From assembly GCA_019639115.1 (NCBI GenBank), contig JAHBSM010000001.1, positions 372,001-436,000 of the forward strand: DNA of 64,000 nucleotides, in the 5' to 3' direction. Position 1 is the first letter of the stretch; every line of letters starts with the position of its first letter. This document shows positions 8,278 to 18,924 of the stretch, piece after piece. This DNA is from Acidobacteriota bacterium. Its GTDB lineage: Bacteria > Acidobacteriota > Blastocatellia > Pyrinomonadales > Pyrinomonadaceae. Below the pieces are notes generated by a model that saw only the letters and a program-made list of their open reading frames with translations, made no database searches and had not been told where the DNA came from. Position numbers and translations under genes: made by a program.

Positions 8278-10236
8278 ATGTTTAGGAAGACGATCCTACT
8301 TGCGGCCGCGGCCACCGCGACGTTCGCAAGCGCAATCATCACCCAGGGACAGACGGCAAACGCAGACCTACGAGGCAAGTTAGCCCGTTTTGATGTGGTT
8401 AGGCTGACGCCGGGAGAGACGAATATCTCCCTACTTGCTGCTGGCGCCCGGCTTGATGTCAAACTCGAACTTAACGATATGCGCTCTGCCAAATACAGGG
8501 CACAGGATACAACTTCGTTGGGTATCGTGGATATGCCGCAGGCAGCCGTGAATACATTCCGAGGTGTCGTCGCGGGTGAGGCCGGCACAGAGATCAGACT
8601 CAATCGGATCGAGAGCGGATGGGAAGGCATCATCAAAAGAGCCGGAGAGGTCTTTTTTGTTGAACCGGCAAGCCGATATGCTGCTAACGCTTTTGCGGGC
8701 GAACACGTTATCTACAAACGAGAGGACATCATTGACCCGCGGTCCTTTCAGTGCGGCAATGATGTCGGCAGCAAGATAGACAGGGGCCGCGAGCTTGCGG
8801 CCGGGAGTGCGGCAGAAGTGATGCCGTCCCTGCGGACTATCGACATTGCGACCGACGCCGATATGGAATATGTCAATATCCTTGGCGGCCCGGCGGCGGC
8901 CAATCAAGAGATCCTAGGCATATTCAACATAGTCGAGAGCCTCTACGCCTCGGAGCTTGGATTCAGATTCCGCATTAACTATCAGCACACTTGGTCCGGT
9001 CAGGCGGATCCTTACTCGGGATCGTATCCTGAGGCCGCTACCAGGAGCTTTCAATCGTATTGGAACTCATCGGCCCCTTTCAGCGGCGTCGATCGCGACG
9101 TGGCCCATCTATTCTCCGGCAAACCCGGGATACAGTCTCAGGGCTGGGCGTTCATCGCCGTTGTCTGCCGCCGGCCGGCCGATTCGTACGGCACCAGCGG
9201 GTACATTAGCTGGGCGCCCGGCAAATATCTGCTGACTGCTCACGAGGTAGCACACAACATGGGAGCAGAACACGCTGATTCAGCTCCGGGTTGCAGCAAC
9301 ACACTGATGTTGACCCAACTCTCCGGCGCAACACCGCTCACGTTCTGTCAATATTCGCGGGATCAGGTATCAAGCCACACAACGACGTGGGGCTCATGCC
9401 TGTCGGCAAATTCCGCCTGTGCGTTCGACTTTGACGGAGACCGACGTGCTGATATAGGCGTATATCGTCCTTCCACCGGAGTCTGGTATCTGGCACGAAG
9501 CACGGCAGGATTCTACGGAATGCAGTTCGGCCAGCCGGGCGATAAGCCCATCGCGGCCGACTACGATGGAGACGGTAAAGCGGATCTCGCGGTCTATCGG
9601 AACGGCGTATGGTTTCGATTCCTGAGCACTTCGAATACCTTTGACGGGATCGGTTTCGGCCTGCCGACAGACATCCCTGCACCGGCTGATATGGATGGCG
9701 ACGGCAAAGCCGATGTCATCGTATTCAGGCCATCGGACGGCCGGTGGTATATGTCATTGAGCGCGAACGGTGCGTTCAACGTCGTTCAGTTCGGCCAAAG
9801 CGGTGATGTGCCGATGCCCGGTGATTTCGATGGTGACGGAAAGGCTGATATAAGCGTTTTTCGCTCGGGCACGGGCGTCTGGTACCGCATCTACAGTTCG
9901 ACGGGCCAATTCTACGGCGTGCAGTTCGGCATGGCGGGCGACAAGCCGGTAATGGGCGATTTCGACGGCGATGGCCGGGCTGACACGGCGGTCTATCGTC
10001 CATCGGCGGGTACTTGGTTCGTACTTCGCGGCAATACGAACATCGATGCGATCGGTTTCGGCAACTCGACCGACGTTCCGGCGCCCGCGGATTTCGACGG
10101 CGACGGCAAGACCGATTACGCGGTGTTCCGGCCATCGACAGGTATTTGGTACCGTCTCGATTCATCAAATGGATTCAACGCGTATCCATTCGGTTTGAGC
10201 GAAGACAAGCCGGTCCAATCGTATTACCTGCCATGA
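8278..10236 (+). CDS. Secreted M12-like metalloprotease with FG-GAP/VCBS-type repeats
   Basis: 652 residues from ATG 8278, chosen because it opens a signal peptide (MFRKTILLAAAATATFAS). A pro-region follows (to about residue 185). The catalytic domain has the metzincin zinc motif HEVAHNMGAEH (H322, E323, H326, H332) and a downstream Met-turn candidate (TLMLTQL). From about residue 382 to the end there are six or seven repeats of the form DFDGDGKADxxVFRP with a WY segment, each with a DxDxDG calcium-type loop, predicting a beta-propeller. Probably an extracellular protease with a propeller for substrate or surface binding. A second protein in this window (17332) shares the same repeat unit. 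Confidence 0.9.
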   Translation: MFRKTILLAAAATATFASAIITQGQTANADLRGKLARFDVVRLTPGETNISLLAAGARLDVKLELNDMRSAKYRAQDTTSLGIVDMPQAAVNTFRGVVAGEAGTEIRLNRIESGWEGIIKRAGEVFFVEPASRYAANAFAGEHVIYKREDIIDPRSFQCGNDVGSKIDRGRELAAGSAAEVMPSLRTIDIATDADMEYVNILGGPAAANQEILGIFNIVESLYASELGFRFRINYQHTWSGQADPYSGSYPEAATRSFQSYWNSSAPFSGVDRDVAHLFSGKPGIQSQGWAFIAVVCRRPADSYGTSGYISWAPGKYLLTAHEVAHNMGAEHADSAPGCSNTLMLTQLSGATPLTFCQYSRDQVSSHTTTWGSCLSANSACAFDFDGDRRADIGVYRPSTGVWYLARSTAGFYGMQFGQPGDKPIAADYDGDGKADLAVYRNGVWFRFLSTSNTFDGIGFGLPTDIPAPADMDGDGKADVIVFRPSDGRWYMSLSANGAFNVVQFGQSGDVPMPGDFDGDGKADISVFRSGTGVWYRIYSSTGQFYGVQFGMAGDKPVMGDFDGDGRADTAVYRPSAGTWFVLRGNTNIDAIGFGNSTDVPAPADFDGDGKTDYAVFRPSTGIWYRLDSSNGFNAYPFGLSEDKPVQSYYLP

Positions 10237-10264
10237 TCGACCTTATACAAAGGCGATGAAAACT

Positions 10265-10297
10265 AAAGGAGCGGCTCGTGGTTCGAGCCGCTCCTTT
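10265..10297. terminator. Strong hairpin between the two metalloprotease genes
   Basis: A perfect 14-bp stem (AAAGGAGCGGCTCG / CGAGCCGCTCCTTT) with a TGGTT loop lies between convergent genes. The A-rich left arm and T-rich right arm let it serve transcription from both sides. Confidence 0.8.
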
Positions 10298-10322
10298 GGC
10301 TTAGAACTGCCGAGGCAGCCGT

Positions 10323-12470
10323 TTATCTAAGCGACGCATCATCGACCCTGAAGGTCGTCTGGAGCGAGCTGTCAGTTGTCGCACGGAACTGTATCCGCAC
10401 GGTCTGGCCCTTGTAACCAGCAACACTCAGCGAACGCTGAGTATAGCTTCCGGCCGTTGCCTTGTTGAGGTTGCTGTAGGTGGCCAGCGTCGTCAACAGC
10501 GTGCCGGAAGTGTTGCGGACCTCAACGAAAAGCTTATCGTATTGGGTCGTAGTGGTCGTCTCGTCGGACGTGACGTTCAGCCAGAAGGTCAGTGTGCCGG
10601 TCGCCGTCGACGGGATCGTGACCTGCTGGTAATACTGTCCGGCGATGCTGTTCGCGGTGCCGAAATAGATGTATCCGGTCCCGCTCTTCGGGTAGTTGCC
10701 GTTAGCGATGTAATAGTAGCCCGTGCCCGAGCCGACCCATGGGCTTACACTCGTTTCAAATCCGCCATTGACGAGCAGCTCAGTACCGCCGGGTGTCGGT
10801 GTCGGGGTGGCGCTTGGGGTCGGCGTTGGAGTTGCGGGACAAGCACCGACTCCCGCTGCACACCAGGCTTTAGCCACCGTCGTGTACTGCGTGCTTGAGG
10901 CACCGAACAGATCCGTCGCGGCGTTGAGCATCGCGGTCCGGGCCGCTGAGAAGTTCGTGCCCGAGGTCATGTAGGTGGTCAGAGCGCGATACCATATCCT
11001 AGCCGCGTCAGTCGTACCCATCCCGGTGACCGTGACGCCGCTTAGATGGTGAGTGCCGCCGGCGGCCGCCAGGTAGAATACGTGATTCGGGATCCCGGAA
11101 TTTATATGCACGCCGCCGCTGTCGGCCGTTCCGGTGTATCGCTCCGTGTAGTGATCAGGATCGTCGTCGGCCGTATAGCCGCTATTGCTTGCCAGATGCG
11201 GATTGTTCATGTACCGGAGGGCATCTCCCGCAGTGTTTGGCGTATAGGCCTGTTCGCCGATCTTCCAAGTGTCGCTGGTGACCGTGCCGCCGCGGGAATA
11301 CAATTCCACCATCGCGCCGAACACGTCAGACATCGATTCGTTCAAAGCACCGGATTCGTTCGAGTAAGTTAGGTTGGCCGTAAACTCCGTCACGCCGTGG
11401 GTCATCTCATGCCCAGCGATATCGACAGTGGTCAACGGAGAGAAGGTCGTGCCGTTGCCATCGCCATAGGTCATCATATTCTGATACCAGAAGGCGTTGT
11501 TGTAGTTCGACCCAAAATGCACCCGCGACGTGATCAGGCTTGTTGCGCTGTTGGCCGCCGCTGCGGTCACGCCGGGGCCGCCTGAGCCATTGATACCATT
11601 GCGGCCGTGGACGTTGAGGTAGTAATCGTATGTCCACCGCGCTCCCCAGTGTGCGTCAACGCCGGCCTTCTGAGCGGTGGTATCCCATATGTCGTCGGTA
11701 TCCGTATAACGTGACTGTGTGCCGCCGGTTCCGGTCGTCGTATTCCCGGTGTTGTTCATATTGAAGGTCCCCATTTTGCGTGTGAGATCCTCCATGTAAT
11801 ATGTCGAACCAACCGAGCTCGTGTTGATCGTCACCGTACCGCTGTAGAGAGACACGCCGGTACCGGTCTGCAGATTGTTGTATTCGAATACCTTCTCGCC
11901 GGTATGTGCATCGATAAAGACCACTGGCGCGGAAGTGTTCTCGGTGCCATCTAATCTGGGTGTTTCAACACGATAGACCAGATGGTCGCGATCGGCTCCG
12001 CGAAATACAAAAAGCTCGATCGTAGCGGGATCGGTCTGTCGGGCCTTGCCCTCGTACATAGCGACAGCCGCCCTAAAGGCCTGCTTTTCGCCAAAGTTCG
12101 GAGTGGTATCGACTGCGATGGCTTCCTTCAGGTCGTCCGTCACGGTCGAGAGTGTGCCGTCGCTCTTGAGATGGACGATAGCTTCGCCCTCCCAGACAGG
12201 TATGCCATTGACAGCCTGCCGGACCCGAGTGTGGGCCATTCCGAGGTCGTCGATATCTATTTTTTGAACCTGAAACTCATCAGGGTTGCCTATGGCCCGT
12301 TGAGCGGCACGGTCGCGAAGTATTTGCAGGCTTATCGATTTGGCAAGTTCACGTTCATCTTGCGAGCCGGTGCCAAAAACGGCCTTGTTCGCGCCGGCGC
12401 GATCTGCGAGCGAGCCGAAAGCGATCAACGAGGCGGTGATCACCGCCAAAAGTGTAAGGATCTTCTTCAC
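10323..12470 (-). CDS. Secreted M4 (thermolysin-like) metallopeptidase
   Basis: 715 residues. A signal peptide (MKKILTLLAVITASLIAFG) is followed by an FTP/PepSY-type propeptide (about 30-200). The catalytic domain has HEMTH (H354, E355, H358) and the third zinc ligand Glu378 in ESGALNESMSD. Later come the substrate-binding motifs SGGVHINSGIPNHVFYL and an active-site His region. A PTPTPSATPTPTPG linker (about residue 545) joins a C-terminal beta-sandwich domain of about 150 residues (LLVNGGFETSVSPW...) like those that bind carbohydrate or cell surface. Extracellular broad-specificity protease, processed after export. Confidence 0.95.
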   Translation of the reverse strand: MKKILTLLAVITASLIAFGSLADRAGANKAVFGTGSQDERELAKSISLQILRDRAAQRAIGNPDEFQVQKIDIDDLGMAHTRVRQAVNGIPVWEGEAIVHLKSDGTLSTVTDDLKEAIAVDTTPNFGEKQAFRAAVAMYEGKARQTDPATIELFVFRGADRDHLVYRVETPRLDGTENTSAPVVFIDAHTGEKVFEYNNLQTGTGVSLYSGTVTINTSSVGSTYYMEDLTRKMGTFNMNNTGNTTTGTGGTQSRYTDTDDIWDTTAQKAGVDAHWGARWTYDYYLNVHGRNGINGSGGPGVTAAAANSATSLITSRVHFGSNYNNAFWYQNMMTYGDGNGTTFSPLTTVDIAGHEMTHGVTEFTANLTYSNESGALNESMSDVFGAMVELYSRGGTVTSDTWKIGEQAYTPNTAGDALRYMNNPHLASNSGYTADDDPDHYTERYTGTADSGGVHINSGIPNHVFYLAAAGGTHHLSGVTVTGMGTTDAARIWYRALTTYMTSGTNFSAARTAMLNAATDLFGASSTQYTTVAKAWCAAGVGACPATPTPTPSATPTPTPGGTELLVNGGFETSVSPWVGSGTGYYYIANGNYPKSGTGYIYFGTANSIAGQYYQQVTIPSTATGTLTFWLNVTSDETTTTTQYDKLFVEVRNTSGTLLTTLATYSNLNKATAGSYTQRSLSVAGYKGQTVRIQFRATTDSSLQTTFRVDDASLR

Positions 12471-12611
12471 GGTCTTGTTTCCTCCTGGACGAAAAATGGG
12501 GGTAGTGAGATAGGGCGGCGAACCGATGAACGCCGCGCATCCGCACTCGAAACGGGACGAGAATACACGATGCCGTTAATATAAAGATATGGATCCGTTC
12601 CCAACTTTGTT

Positions 12612-13091
12612 ATGAGGATCAGGGCAAGGAAAAAATACTCCCGTTTCGATACGCTGTCAAGCCGAAAAACCGGCCCTGAGGAGGCAGGTACGACTCGATT
12701 TGAAGACGGCGATGTAGGCCTTGAATTCACCTGGGCGGAAGTGGCCGAGGTTCACCGTTCACGAAACGGCATTTATCAGCGCGGCGGCCTGCTCATATCG
12801 CTGCTGACCGACTTTGGCAGGATCAATCCGTGTTACCCGGATCTTTTTGGAGGCACGCCTGACGTTATCCATTACACCGGAGCGGGACGGCGTGGCAACC
12901 AGAAGCTCGACGCTGCAAACCGGGCATTGCTTGACGCTGTGGGCGTCGGAATTGCGGTGCCGCTCTTCAATAAACTCGGCGTGAATCGTTGGCAGTTTCT
13001 GGGGCGTTGGGCCGTCACCTCGGGAAACTATGTTTTCGACGAGTCTCAGAGTAGGATGGTGTGGAAATTCGCGCTTGTACGAGAGAGGTAG
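12612..13091 (+). CDS. Small protein resembling an SRA-like (McrA-type) DNA-recognition domain
   Basis: 159 residues, no signal peptide. The central part (ISLLTDFGRINPCYPDLFGG, then DVIHYTGAGRRGNQKL, DAANRALLDAV and VPLFNKLG) follows the pattern known from SRA-like domains of ScoMcrA-type endonucleases: 'lltD...Y.D.w..d..i.YtGeGqrGdQ...gNrAL......pl.lF'. Those domains read modified bases (5-methylcytosine or phosphorothioate-linked contexts). No HNH or other nuclease domain is fused or adjacent. The start is the first ATG with an open frame; the ribosome binding site is weak. The alternative is an unknown family with chance similarity; the assignment is by memory of the motif. Confidence 0.5.
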   Translation: MRIRARKKYSRFDTLSSRKTGPEEAGTTRFEDGDVGLEFTWAEVAEVHRSRNGIYQRGGLLISLLTDFGRINPCYPDLFGGTPDVIHYTGAGRRGNQKLDAANRALLDAVGVGIAVPLFNKLGVNRWQFLGRWAVTSGNYVFDESQSRMVWKFALVRER

Positions 13092-13094
13092 CTC

Positions 13095-13532
13095 ATGAAC
13101 ATTCAAGATTCCACTTCGCGGCCGATCCTGAGTCTGGCTGCATGCCTGCTCTTGCTAACCATGCTGGGTCTGGGTTGTTCCGGGATCAAACGTCCCTGGC
13201 GTGATTATAGCGAACGCCCATTTTCGTCGGCTGACTGGCTGGCCGGCGATCGCATCGAGCGCGGACGAATGATCAGAGATATGTACTGCAACGAATTCAT
13301 CAAGTGCAAAGCCGACGTGAGTACGCGAGAACAGGCCGTCAAGACCCTCGGCGATCCTGATCTGAAAAAGACGATCGAGAACAGAGAGGTCTGGTTCTAT
13401 CGAGTTGATCTTGGTGTTACCGGCGGTATGGACCTGTTGCCCATCTCGTTCGACGAAAAAGGCCGTGGCTTGGTCGGATACTCGCACGGCGGCACACGGT
13501 CGATCATGGCAAAAGAAGAAGACCTGAAATAA
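13095..13532 (+). CDS. Hypothetical lipoprotein
   Basis: 145 residues. A type II signal peptide with the lipobox LGLGC (Cys about 28) predicts lipid anchoring. The start has a GAGAGAGG ribosome binding site. The mature part contains an SmpA/BamE-like pattern: DRIERGRMIRDMY, then REQAVKTLGDPD and EVWFYRVDLG. BamE-type domains occur in outer-membrane assembly lipoproteins, but the similarity is loose. It begins 3 bp after the SRA-like gene, so the two are probably co-transcribed. Confidence 0.7.
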   Translation: MNIQDSTSRPILSLAACLLLLTMLGLGCSGIKRPWRDYSERPFSSADWLAGDRIERGRMIRDMYCNEFIKCKADVSTREQAVKTLGDPDLKKTIENREVWFYRVDLGVTGGMDLLPISFDEKGRGLVGYSHGGTRSIMAKEEDLK

Positions 13533-13535
13533 CGG

Positions 13536-14369
13536 TCACTTCCCGAGTTCGACAGCTCGTTTGTAGGCGGCATAGACGGCCTTGGAGAGTACCGTCCGAA
13601 GCGTGCCTTTCTCCATCTGATAGATCGCCTCGGCGGACGTGCCGCCCGGTGAGGTCACCATATTGCGTAGTTCGGCAGGGTGTTTGTGCGATTCCATAGC
13701 GAATTTAACTGAGCCAAGCATCGTCTCCTGCACGAGTTCTTTCGCGGTATCGCGTGAGAACCCGAGGTGGACGCCGGCGTCGGTCAACGCTTCCATTACC
13801 ATAAATATGTAGGTCGGCCCCGTCGCCGAAAGCGACGTCGCCATATCTATCATATTCTCGGTCTCGACAAAGAGTTCCTTTCCGAGAGCGTTCAGGATCT
13901 GACGGACGTTAGTGCGGTCGTCCGTACCGACTGCCTCGGTACAGGTCCAGGCTGTGATGCCGGCGCCTATCTGAGCCGGCGTATTCGGCATTGCACGGAC
14001 GACCTTGGCCGTGCCGAGAGCTTCGGCGAGCTGCTCGATCCGCGCTCCGGCTATGATCGAGATCACAAGGTCATTAGGATGCAGGACACCGTCCAGGTCA
14101 GCCAGCACCTTTTTCAGCCTCTGCGGCTTTACGCAGAGAACGATCACGGAATTATCTTGTCCGGCGACCAAACCGGCGGCCTCAGCGTTGGAGCTGACGA
14201 CCGAAATGCCATGCCTGCTCGCAAGTTCGGCTCGTCGGATCTCGCGCGGATGGCTCGCGATGATGTGATCCGCATCGACCACACCGTTACCAAGCAGCCC
14301 GGCAATTATCGACTCCGCCATCACTCCGCACCCGATAAAGCTAAGCTTCATTTCCGCAGTGTTTTCCAT
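13536..14369 (-). CDS. proC: Pyrroline-5-carboxylate reductase
   Basis: 277 residues. The NAD(P)-binding start MKLSFIGCGVMAESIIAGL (ATG 14351) and the C-terminal signature (RNMVTSPGGTSAEAIYQMEKG) with the preceding ATGPTYIFMVMEAL helix are diagnostic of ProC, which makes the last step of proline synthesis. The longest frame starts at 14369 (MENTAE...); the internal ATG at 14351 fits family alignments better, and neither has a convincing ribosome binding site. tyrS is divergent, with about 45 bp between the starts. Confidence 0.95.
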   Translation of the reverse strand: MENTAEMKLSFIGCGVMAESIIAGLLGNGVVDADHIIASHPREIRRAELASRHGISVVSSNAEAAGLVAGQDNSVIVLCVKPQRLKKVLADLDGVLHPNDLVISIIAGARIEQLAEALGTAKVVRAMPNTPAQIGAGITAWTCTEAVGTDDRTNVRQILNALGKELFVETENMIDMATSLSATGPTYIFMVMEALTDAGVHLGFSRDTAKELVQETMLGSVKFAMESHKHPAELRNMVTSPGGTSAEAIYQMEKGTLRTVLSKAVYAAYKRAVELGK

Positions 14370-14414
14370 AGCGTGATTGTAGCTGATTACTATTTACCTT
14401 AAAATCTACAACCT

Positions 14415-15620
14415 ATGACGATCGATGAACAGATCGAGTTTCTCAAGAAAGGCACGGTCGATCTGATCCGTGAGGACGATCTGCGTAAAAAGTTAGAACG
14501 CAGCCAAAAGACCGGCAAGCCACTGCGGATAAAGCTCGGCTTGGACCCCACCGCTCCCGATATTCATTTAGGCCACACTGTCGTGATCCGCAAGCTGAAG
14601 GCGTTTCAGGATCTTGGCCACACGGTCATATTTCTGATCGGCGATTTCACGGGCATGATCGGCGACCCGTCGGGCAAGAATGTCACGCGGCCGCCGCTCA
14701 GCCGCGAAGAGGTAAATGCGAACGCCGAGACATACAAGCAGCAGATGTTCAAGCTGCTCGATCCTGACAAGACAGAGCTGCGATTCAACGGCGAGTGGAT
14801 GGACAAGTTCACGGCGGCGGACTTTGTCAAACTCTGCGCCAAAACTACGGTGAAACAGATTCTGGAGCGCGATGATTTCACAAAGCGCCTTGCGGACGAA
14901 AAGCCGATATCGCTGCATGAGCTTCTATATCCGCTGACCCAAGGGTACGACAGCGTCGCTCTCAATTCAGACGTCGAGCTCGGCGGCACTGACCAGAAGT
15001 TCAACCTGCTGATGGGGCGAAACCTTCAGCGTGAATACCAAATGGAACCGCAGGTGATCATCACTACGCCGCTGCTCGAAGGCCTCGACGGCGTCAACAA
15101 AATGTCGAAGTCGCTTAACAACTACATTGGTATCGAGGAACCGGCGAATGAGATCTTTGGCAAGGTGATGTCCATCTCAGACGAGCTGATGTGGCGTTAT
15201 TACGATCTGCTGACCGATCTCACGCCGGCCGCCATCGCGTCCTTGCGGTCCCGGGTCCACGCCGGTGAGAATCCGCGAGATATCAAGGTCGACCTCGCAA
15301 AACAGATCATCTCGGACCTGCATTCACGAACAGAAGCCGATGCCGCAGAGGCCGAATTCGTTAGGCGATTCGTGCAAAAGGAGGCCCCGGATGAGATAGA
15401 GGTGCGGAGCGTCACAGCGGGCCGGCAGAATATTGCTCAGCTTCTGGCCGATACAGGGCTGGCTTCGTCTAAGGGCGAAGCTCGCCGGCTTGTCGAACAA
15501 GGCGGAGTGCGTGTTAATTCAGAGCGTGTATCGGCTGCCGGTGCGGATGTCGAGATCGGCCCGGAACCGGTTCTGATACAGGTAGGGAAACGCAGGTTCC
15601 TCAAGATAATCGGAGAGTAG
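14415..15620 (+). CDS. tyrS: Tyrosyl-tRNA synthetase
   Basis: 401 residues. The class I signature HIGH is present as HLGH in [17 protein letters not shown] and the KMSKS loop as [11 protein letters not shown]-terminal S4 RNA-binding domain ([21 protein letters not shown]) follows the anticodon region. Length and the KMSKS form match the TyrS2/TyrZ branch. Essential for charging tRNA-Tyr. Confidence 0.97.
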   Translation: MTIDEQIEFLKKGTVDLIREDDLRKKLERSQKTGKPLRIKLGLDPTAPDIHLGHTVVIRKLKAFQDLGHTVIFLIGDFTGMIGDPSGKNVTRPPLSREEVNANAETYKQQMFKLLDPDKTELRFNGEWMDKFTAADFVKLCAKTTVKQILERDDFTKRLADEKPISLHELLYPLTQGYDSVALNSDVELGGTDQKFNLLMGRNLQREYQMEPQVIITTPLLEGLDGVNKMSKSLNNYIGIEEPANEIFGKVMSISDELMWRYYDLLTDLTPAAIASLRSRVHAGENPRDIKVDLAKQIISDLHSRTEADAAEAEFVRRFVQKEAPDEIEVRSVTAGRQNIAQLLADTGLASSKGEARRLVEQGGVRVNSERVSAAGADVEIGPEPVLIQVGKRRFLKIIGE

Positions 15621-15690
15621 CGGAGTTCCTTTTTTCGCGGATATCGTTGTTATCGCCGGCCTAAAACCTTATAATCCGCATTGCACGACG

Positions 15691-16554
<864 letters not shown>

Positions 16555-16561
16555 TGCCCAG

Positions 16562-17179
16562 ATGAGCCGGAGTACCGACCCCACTCGCATTCTAACCGTT
16601 CCTAATCTGCTTACATTCCTCAGAATGGCGCTGATCCCGATCTTTGCGATGCTTATGATCTATGGGCATTGGGCGTGGGCGCTGGTGGCTTTTACGATCG
16701 CAGGCATATCCGACGGCATCGACGGATTTGTCGCCAGAAGATTCGACCAGGAATCGGAACTGGGAACGGTGATCGACCCCGTGGCGGACAAACTGCTGAT
16801 GACAACCGCATTCATTACCTTGTCCATTCCCTCGGTGTTCGGCACGACGCCGCCGCGGCATTTGCCGGTCGAGCCATACGTGACGATCACGGTAATTGGG
16901 CGCGACGTTCTTATCATCGCTTCTGCCTTGGCCATAAATATCATGACGGGATTTCGCGGGTTCAAGCCGTCGTGGCCCGGCAAAGCAAGCACCTTTGTAC
17001 AGGTTGTCGGGGTAATGCTGATCCTGGTGGCCGCTATCTTTCCTGAGCTTCGCGGATTCTATCTGCCGACGGTCTATATCACGGTTGCGGCATTCGCCGT
17101 TTTCTCGGGAGTCCACTATATCTTCCACGTGGCCCGGCTGATGCGCGAGTCGAACATAGACGGCAGCCAACAGCACTAG
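16562..17179 (+). CDS. pgsA: CDP-alcohol phosphatidyltransferase, probably phosphatidylglycerophosphate synthase
   Basis: 205 residues from ATG 16562 (MSRSTDPTRILTVPNLLTFLR, the typical PgsA start); the longer frame overlaps the upstream gene. The family motif D-x2-DG-x2-AR-x8-G-x3-D-x3-D is complete in SDGIDGFVARRF and GTVIDPVADK. Five to six membrane helices can be seen. The enzyme joins CDP-diacylglycerol and glycerol-3-phosphate. Probably one transcript with the metallophosphoesterase. Confidence 0.9.
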   Translation: MSRSTDPTRILTVPNLLTFLRMALIPIFAMLMIYGHWAWALVAFTIAGISDGIDGFVARRFDQESELGTVIDPVADKLLMTTAFITLSIPSVFGTTPPRHLPVEPYVTITVIGRDVLIIASALAINIMTGFRGFKPSWPGKASTFVQVVGVMLILVAAIFPELRGFYLPTVYITVAAFAVFSGVHYIFHVARLMRESNIDGSQQH

Positions 17180-17331
17180 GGCCGATTTCGTTGACTTCAG
17201 CCGAAGCTTCTGTTAAACCTTCTCTATCCCCAGAGAACATCGATCCATCAGGATCTTTCGCGGCTCGTACGCAATGGGTATGGCCGCACTAGAGCGCAGG
17301 AAATCATCAGTTTGACAGGAGACATCCCATT

Positions 17332-18789
17332 ATGAGGAAAAATTATTCGAACACGGCATTTGCAGTTTTTTGTTGCATGGTAGTGGCCTTTTCGTTGGCC
17401 CAGTCAGCCATCGCTCAGTTCGTATGCCAGCCGAACGGTGCGCCGATCGTTCAGACCGGGGCGATTGCCGCCGGCGATCCGTCGCAGACCAACAGGCCGT
17501 TCCGGGACGGCGTCCCGTCGAGCTGTACCGGAGGAGCGCCCACCTCATCTGCCGTGGCCGGAACGTATCGATATGATTCCTACAATTATACGAACCCGAC
17601 CGGACTTCCGGCTTGCGTGACTGTGGATTTCGACTTCTCGGCGTGCGGCGGCAATTCAACGCAGCTGAACGCGTACTCGACTTTCAGCGCCGCAAATGCG
17701 GGTACGGGGTTGATAGGAAAGCCGGGCTTCAGCACGACCGGGACCGGAACACTTGGATTTCCGATCGCTGCAGGCGGCAGCTTCACTCTGGTCGTACACG
17801 AGGTCGTTGCCAATACGGGTTGCCCGGCCTATACATTCACGGTCCGTTATCGAACGAATTGCCGCCAGGCAGGCTTTGATCGATCGAATGACGGGAAGGC
17901 GGATCCCACGTTCTTTCGCCCGTCCACAGGCGATTGGTCAACGATCAATTCGGCAGGCGGTACCGAAACACGCAACTTTGGCCTCGCAAGCGACATCATC
18001 ACGGCCGCCGACTATACGGGCGACGGCCAGACGGACCTGAGCACGTATCGAACCGCGGAGAATAAATGGTTCTACGCATTTTCTCAATCAAACCCGGGAC
18101 AGAATGTCTTCCATGTACCTTTCGGGATCGCGGGCGATGTCCCAGTGCCGGGCGACTATGACAAGGACGGCAAGAGTGATTTTGCGCTCTGGCGACCTTC
18201 CAACGGATTCTGGTATGTGCTCAGAAGCGCCGACTCAACGGTCCAATACTTCCAGTGGGGACAAAGCGGCGACACGCCTATCTCTGGTGATTTTGACGGT
18301 GATCTGATCAATGATTTCACCGTAATAAGGCCGGAATCAGGCTCGATGAAATGGCACATCCGAATGAGTAACTTTGGCTATGGATTCCAATACGGCTGTG
18401 CTTCGGCCACACCGCTTTGCGGCGGCCTTCCTTTCGGGCTGACAACAGATCGGCCGGTGCCGGGCGACTACGATGGTGACGGACGGACAGATGTCGCAGT
18501 ATTCAGGCCGAGCGACGGATATTGGTACTACTTGCGGAGCGGAACAATTACGGCATCGGGAGCATTGGGGACGTTCTCAGCGTTCAAGTTCGGGCTCGCC
18601 GGGGACATTCCGCAGCCGGCCGATTTCGACGGGGACGGCAGGACCGATTTTGCGGTATTCAGGCCATCTGACGGCAATTGGTACATTTCGAACAGTACGA
18701 ACGGTACCTATGCAAGCTATACGGCATATAACTGGGGAACTGCGACCGATCAGCCCGCATCCGCCCCGTATCGGATATCGAATCCGTGA
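17332..18789 (+). CDS. Secreted FG-GAP/VCBS-type repeat protein
   Basis: 485 residues. Good ribosome binding site (ACAGGAGA) before ATG 17332; signal peptide ends near AIAQ. Residues about 30-180 form a Cys-containing beta domain (AGTYRYDSYNYTNPTG, SACGGNSTQLNAYSTF), similar to pre-peptidase-type jelly-roll domains. From about residue 185 there are six to seven repeats of the unit 'VPGDYDGDGRTDVAVFRPSDGYWY' with DxDxDG loops, predicting a calcium-loop beta-propeller. No catalytic domain is recognised. The repeat unit is nearly the same as in the M12-like protease at 8278. Confidence 0.88.
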   Translation: MRKNYSNTAFAVFCCMVVAFSLAQSAIAQFVCQPNGAPIVQTGAIAAGDPSQTNRPFRDGVPSSCTGGAPTSSAVAGTYRYDSYNYTNPTGLPACVTVDFDFSACGGNSTQLNAYSTFSAANAGTGLIGKPGFSTTGTGTLGFPIAAGGSFTLVVHEVVANTGCPAYTFTVRYRTNCRQAGFDRSNDGKADPTFFRPSTGDWSTINSAGGTETRNFGLASDIITAADYTGDGQTDLSTYRTAENKWFYAFSQSNPGQNVFHVPFGIAGDVPVPGDYDKDGKSDFALWRPSNGFWYVLRSADSTVQYFQWGQSGDTPISGDFDGDLINDFTVIRPESGSMKWHIRMSNFGYGFQYGCASATPLCGGLPFGLTTDRPVPGDYDGDGRTDVAVFRPSDGYWYYLRSGTITASGALGTFSAFKFGLAGDIPQPADFDGDGRTDFAVFRPSDGNWYISNSTNGTYASYTAYNWGTATDQPASAPYRISNP

Positions 18790-18813
18790 CGTGAGCGATC
18801 ATGGAAGGTGTTG

Positions 18814-18841
18814 GGGCCGGGAACGTCTTGTTTTCCGGCCC
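18814..18841 (+). terminator. Possible hairpin after the FG-GAP gene
   Basis: GGGCCGG (18814-18820) pairs with CCGGCCC (18835-18841) across a 14-nt loop, followed by a loosely T-rich stretch. Weak as an intrinsic terminator. Confidence 0.35.
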
Positions 18842-18924
18842 TTACATATTTGTTACTTCCTTGTGTTCGATCCCGACTTCGTTCATATTGGTCGTTGAAT
18901 ACACAAAAAAGGGGGGGAGATCGA

